A stretch of 64,000 bases of DNA from Ensifer adhaerens (GTDB lineage Bacteria; Pseudomonadota; Alphaproteobacteria; Rhizobiales; Rhizobiaceae), in contig NZ_JABEKT010000005.1 of NCBI RefSeq assembly GCF_013283195.1, forward strand, positions 50,684 to 114,683. The letters are read 5' to 3'. Of the stretch, positions 60,779-64,000 are shown one piece after another. Numbering within the stretch: the stretch's first letter is position 1; each line of letters opens with the position of its first letter. The position numbers and the translations under genes were made by a program. The notes beneath the pieces were generated by a model. That model saw only the letters and a program-made list of their open reading frames with translations. It did no database searches and was not told where the DNA came from.

Positions 60779-63706
60779 CTACCAGCCCTCGTCCAGCACC
60801 CGCGTCAGCATGTCGGCGAAGAAGTCGGCGCTCTCGCGGCTGAGGCAGAGCGGCGGCTTGATCTTCAAGACGTTGAGGTGATCGCCGGTCGGCTGCATGA
60901 TGACCCCGAGCTCCAGCAGGCGGTCGCAGATGGCGGCCGTCTCCTCGCTCGCCGGCTCCAGCGTGTCGCGATCGCGCACGAATTCGACACCGAGATAAAG
61001 CCCCATGCCGTGCACCGCACCGACGATCGGAAACCGTTGCGCAAGCGCTTCGAGCCTGGTTTTGAGATAGCCGCCGACGACACGGGCGTTTTCCTGCAGC
61101 TTCTCTTCGTCGATGAGATCGAGCACCGTCTGGCCGACGACGGAGCTGACCGGGCTGCCGCCGGAGGACGAGAAGAAATAGCCTTCCTTCTCCAGCGCAT
61201 CGGCAATCTCGCGCCTGGTGATGACGGCACCGAGCGGGTGGCCGTTGCCCATGCCCTTGGCGATGGTGATGATATCCGGCACCACGCCCTGCTCCTCGAA
61301 ACCCCAGAAATAGTCGCCGAGCCTGCCATAGCCGACCTGCACTTCGTCGGCGATGCACACGCCACCGCGCTGGCGAACCATGGCATAGACGGCATCGAGA
61401 TAGCCTTTCGGCAAGGGAATGCCGCCGGCGTTGCCGTAGACCGGCTCGCAGATGAACCCGGCAAGCCCTTCGCCTGCGTCCTCCAGTTCGCGCAGCTTGG
61501 TCGCCACCGACCGCACGTAAGTGTCGGTGGTGTCGGCGCCGCGGAATTGTCCACGATAGGTATTGGGCGCGACGACAGCATGCACCCAGTCGGGACGGGT
61601 CTCAAGCGCCCGCGGGTTGTCGGCGATCGAAGTCGAGACCGCGTCGCTCGCCACCGTCCAGCCATGATAAGCCTCGAGCAGGCTGACGACATTGCGCTCA
61701 CCGGAAAATGCCCAGGCGAGACGCAAGGCAAGGTCGTTCGCCTCCGAGCCACTATTGACCAGGAACACCGTGTCGAGACCGTCAGGCGCAAGCGCTGCAA
61801 GCCTTTCGGAAAACTCGGCAACTGACGCATAGTGAAAGCGCGAATTGGTGTTGAGCAGCGACCATTGCCGACCGACCGCTGCCGCCAGCCTTGGGTGCCC
61901 GTGGCCAAGGATCGTCACGTTGTTGACCATGTCGAGATAGGCCCTGCCCTCGACATCGAACAGGTGCTCCTTCCAGCCGCGCTCGATCTGCGGCGGCTTG
62001 CTGTAGTAGTTCTTCTGCGGCCTGGCGAAATGCTGCTGGCGGCGATCAAGCAGGTCTGCCGAATGCGGCGCCGGCGCGTCGCAGTCGAAACCGAGAATGC
62101 CAGAGGGTGACGGGCAGAGCACGCGCCAGGCCTCGGCCTGATGGGCCGGGACAAACAATGGCGCGATCAACCCCGGTTCGCGGCAGAGCTGTACCCGCAT
62201 CAGCCCAAGCCCGTGGCCGGCCTCGACCACCGTGCCGACCGGCGCACCGGCGGCAACCGTCTCCTCAGCGTCCTCGGGCGGCTCCAGACCGGTGAGATGG
62301 AGAACGACTGCAGGACCGTTCAGCACCACCCGTCCGTCATGCCATTCGGTTCCGCCGGCAAAGGGCGCTCTGACGACAGTGCCAACAGGCAGGCACAGAT
62401 CGACATGCAGCGCAAAGGTCGAAGTCGGTCGCGACGCGCGAAGCGCACTCTCGGTCAGCCGATATTCGCCGTAACGGGTGGACGCCATGCCGATCGCATG
62501 CGCAGCCGTCTGCAACAGTGACGCTGGAAGGCCCTGGTGCTGCCACCGTTCCTCGGGAAGCAAGGGGCTGAGGATGGAAAGGTCGATCTGGCGCACGCCG
62601 GCCGGCTCGATCTCGACGAGCAACCCTTCGCCGATCACCGGCAGCGTTTTTTCAGGCGCGGCATCGACAGCGCGCAGGATCGCCTGCTGCATCAGCGCCG
62701 GCGGCACGGAAACGGCGACGTCGAAGATCGCACGTTCATGGGCGGCATTGCCCTGAACGTATGCATTGTCAGGGTCGATGGTCAGCTGCTGTTCGGAACT
62801 GGCGACCAGCACCGCGGCGCGCGCAACGACCAGCGGCCACAATGCCTTCAGTTCGCTTTCCTCGAGCGGGCAAACCGCATGAAAAGCCCTGATGGCCGGC
62901 AGGATGAAGAACGGATCGCCATCGGCATGATGCAGCAGCGAGGCACAGGTCACCGCCAGTTCGGCGACGAGCCAGCCTTTGAGAAGGTCGCCGAAATCGA
63001 TGACGCTGTCCGGCACCGTTCGACCCGCGGCATCCGGTTGCCCGACGACATTGTCGTCGGTGACGTCATGGTGGATGGCTTGTACGCGCAAGTCGGCGGT
63101 CAGCGTCTGAAGCCGGCGCATGGCGCCCACCATGGCCTCGGCAATCCGTTTCTTCAGCCCCTCGTCGTTCATGGCGGCAAGCAGGTGAAGCGCGACAGGG
63201 GCGGCATGCCTCAGGTCCCATTGCAGCTCGCGGTCAAGGCCCGGATGGTCGAAATCACGCAGCGCCACCGCCAACCGTCCGGCGATATCGCCGAGTGCTG
63301 CCACCGTTTCCGCGCTCAGATGCTTGCGGCGGGTCAACGGCACGCCTTCGAGATAGGTCAGCAGGCGAACGCGATAGGCCTCTCCGCGCACCGTCGTCTC
63401 GACAATGTCGTTGCCGTCGAGCGCACGCACCACCTGCGGCGCACGCACCGAACCTGCCTGGCGGGCGAGATGCAGCAAGGCGGCGTTCTGGGCCTGCAGT
63501 TCCTGCAGGTCATAGGCTGCCCGGCAGATCTTGAGGACAAAACGGGCCTCGCCCGTGTCGATCCGGTAGTTGCGGTCCTGCTGGCTGCCGAGTTCGCTCA
63601 AGGTGCCGGAGAGGCCGAAATGCTCCAAGAGGATGCGCGCAGCGTCGTCAGGCGCGACATCGGGCCTTGGCAATTCCGTGCGAAGCTTCAGCGCGTCTTG
63701 AACCAT
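60779..63706 (-). CDS. Kinase / degenerate M23 / class III PLP fusion protein
   Basis: Intact 975-residue relative of the split gene at 45874. N-terminal APH-type kinase: RNYRIDTGEARFVLKI, Brenner loop IHHDVTDDNVVG (about 208-219), SVIDFGDLLKG. Middle: about 425-520, an M23-like barrel that keeps one histidine (ALHVDLCLP) but lacks the H-x-H pair (GLGLMRVQLC), so zinc is probably not bound. C-terminal PLP enzyme from about 560: [34 protein letters not shown] lysine K817 in IITIAKGMGNGHPLG, SSSGGSPVSSVVG. Likely role: phosphorylation of a hydroxy-amine then elimination or transamination, inferred. Reads from a HutC-like gene 62 bases upstream. Confidence 0.85.
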   Translation of the reverse strand: MVQDALKLRTELPRPDVAPDDAARILLEHFGLSGTLSELGSQQDRNYRIDTGEARFVLKICRAAYDLQELQAQNAALLHLARQAGSVRAPQVVRALDGNDIVETTVRGEAYRVRLLTYLEGVPLTRRKHLSAETVAALGDIAGRLAVALRDFDHPGLDRELQWDLRHAAPVALHLLAAMNDEGLKKRIAEAMVGAMRRLQTLTADLRVQAIHHDVTDDNVVGQPDAAGRTVPDSVIDFGDLLKGWLVAELAVTCASLLHHADGDPFFILPAIRAFHAVCPLEESELKALWPLVVARAAVLVASSEQQLTIDPDNAYVQGNAAHERAIFDVAVSVPPALMQQAILRAVDAAPEKTLPVIGEGLLVEIEPAGVRQIDLSILSPLLPEERWQHQGLPASLLQTAAHAIGMASTRYGEYRLTESALRASRPTSTFALHVDLCLPVGTVVRAPFAGGTEWHDGRVVLNGPAVVLHLTGLEPPEDAEETVAAGAPVGTVVEAGHGLGLMRVQLCREPGLIAPLFVPAHQAEAWRVLCPSPSGILGFDCDAPAPHSADLLDRRQQHFARPQKNYYSKPPQIERGWKEHLFDVEGRAYLDMVNNVTILGHGHPRLAAAVGRQWSLLNTNSRFHYASVAEFSERLAALAPDGLDTVFLVNSGSEANDLALRLAWAFSGERNVVSLLEAYHGWTVASDAVSTSIADNPRALETRPDWVHAVVAPNTYRGQFRGADTTDTYVRSVATKLRELEDAGEGLAGFICEPVYGNAGGIPLPKGYLDAVYAMVRQRGGVCIADEVQVGYGRLGDYFWGFEEQGVVPDIITIAKGMGNGHPLGAVITRREIADALEKEGYFFSSSGGSPVSSVVGQTVLDLIDEEKLQENARVVGGYLKTRLEALAQRFPIVGAVHGMGLYLGVEFVRDRDTLEPASEETAAICDRLLELGVIMQPTGDHLNVLKIKPPLCLSRESADFFADMLTRVLDEGW

Positions 63707-63768
63707 ATGTCGCCTCCATCACATCCGGCACCATGCCGACTTCCGAATCGACCGAACGGGTCTCCCGA

Positions 63769-64000
63769 CTATTGCGACATACCTTCAAGGCGATAGCGCG
63801 TCCCGGGATAGAGCAGGCGCGCCGTCGTCACATTGGCGGTGTCGGACCAGGTACGACGCCGGATCATCAGGCAGGGCTCGTTGCGGTCGATGCCGAGCAG
63901 CTTGCATTCCCATGGTTGCGGCGAAACCGCCTCGACGATCTGTTCGGTACGGGTGATCGGCGCCACCGCCGTCAGATAGGCGTTCGGCGTCATGTCGCGG
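63769..64000 (-). CDS. GntR-family regulator, UTRA/HutC-like C-terminus (partial)
   Basis: Only the last 76 or so residues are in the window (the start is beyond 64000). The tail TPNAYLTAVAPITRTEQIVEAV, CKLLGIDRNEPCLMIRRRTW and VTTARLLYPGTRYRLEG is the end of a UTRA ligand domain as in HutC, the histidine/urocanate-responsive repressor. It is upstream of, and on the same strand as, the 975-residue fusion gene, with 62 bases between, so it probably controls that gene. Whether the ligand is urocanate or another amine cannot be judged. Confidence 0.75.
   Translation of the reverse strand, partial: RDMTPNAYLTAVAPITRTEQIVEAVSPQPWECKLLGIDRNEPCLMIRRRTWSDTANVTTARLLYPGTRYRLEGMSQ

Noticed and set aside
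1-64000. CRISPR array, tRNA or rRNA genes, prophage or transposase
   Set aside because: No regularly spaced direct repeats with unique spacers, no tRNA cloverleaf with a CCA-type end and no rRNA sequence was recognised by eye. The only tyrosine recombinase is the housekeeping XerD.

Overview
The window reads as the chromosome of a fast-growing rhizobium in the Ensifer/Sinorhizobium group. This is inferred from high GC, core gene order (etfA-hbdA, argH-lptM-lysA, a cpdR-type regulator, ftsEX, cobST, aroKB, xerD-accA), vitamin B12 genes of the aerobic CobS/CobT type, several rhizobial-style intergenic palindromic mosaics, and a good CtrA box ahead of ftsE. No rRNA, tRNA, CRISPR array, transposase, integrase-bearing island or prophage was recognised.

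Region by region. 1-8.2 kb: end of etfA, 3-hydroxybutyryl-CoA dehydrogenase, periplasmic thioredoxin TlpA, arginine and lysine biosynthesis (argH, lysA) with a small lipoprotein between them, a large TIGR02302 membrane protein, and a CpdR-type receiver. 8.5-15.3 kb: purine salvage (hpt), a membrane-anchored unknown, the FtsEX division complex, a YdcF-like protein, an acyltransferase, a gamma-glutamylcyclotransferase and a DUF2125 protein. 15.3-24 kb: tyrosine/histidine biosynthesis (tyrC-hisC), a methyltransferase, glyoxalase II with a cupin, a DMT exporter, DUF3108, rpmB, a queuosine-precursor transporter with a riboswitch-like leader, and a secreted phytase-like esterase. 24-35.6 kb: cobaltochelatase CobS/CobT with a J-domain protein, BolA, a CorC-like protein, shikimate genes aroB/aroK, a tiny membrane protein, xerD, accA, an L,D-transpeptidase lipoprotein and a TusA-like protein. 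35.6-45.3 kb: a decayed type I secretion adaptor gene, a sensor kinase facing a LuxR-type response regulator, a His-rich COG0523 GTPase, a D,D-carboxypeptidase, an M20 amidohydrolase, an Lrp regulator, and an alcohol dehydrogenase divergent from an AraC regulator.

45.3-64 kb is the accessory, catabolic part. It holds two large three-domain proteins made of an aminoglycoside-phosphotransferase-like kinase, an M23-like domain and a class III PLP enzyme. The first (45.9-48.9 kb) sits beside an AsnC/Lrp regulator and is split by an apparent one-base insertion; its C-terminal part closely resembles the animal ethanolamine-phosphate/phosphohydroxylysine phospho-lyases. The second (60.8-63.7 kb) is intact and follows a HutC-like regulator. 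Between them lie an orphan amino-acid binding protein, a complete branched-chain-type ABC importer (with permease and ATPase fused in one protein), an RpiR-type regulator, and a co-directional set comprising a cysteine hydrolase, a glutamine-synthetase-like ligase, an N-formylglutamate-amidohydrolase-like protein and a class III aminotransferase. The most economical reading is uptake and breakdown of an amino or hydroxy-amino compound by activation (phosphorylation or gamma-glutamylation), PLP chemistry and hydrolysis; the substrate cannot be told from the sequence.

The items most worth a second look are the kinase/phospho-lyase fusions and the cluster around them, the preQ1-type pseudoknot leader of the queuosine transporter gene, and an array of five perfect hairpins at 50.4-50.6 kb.
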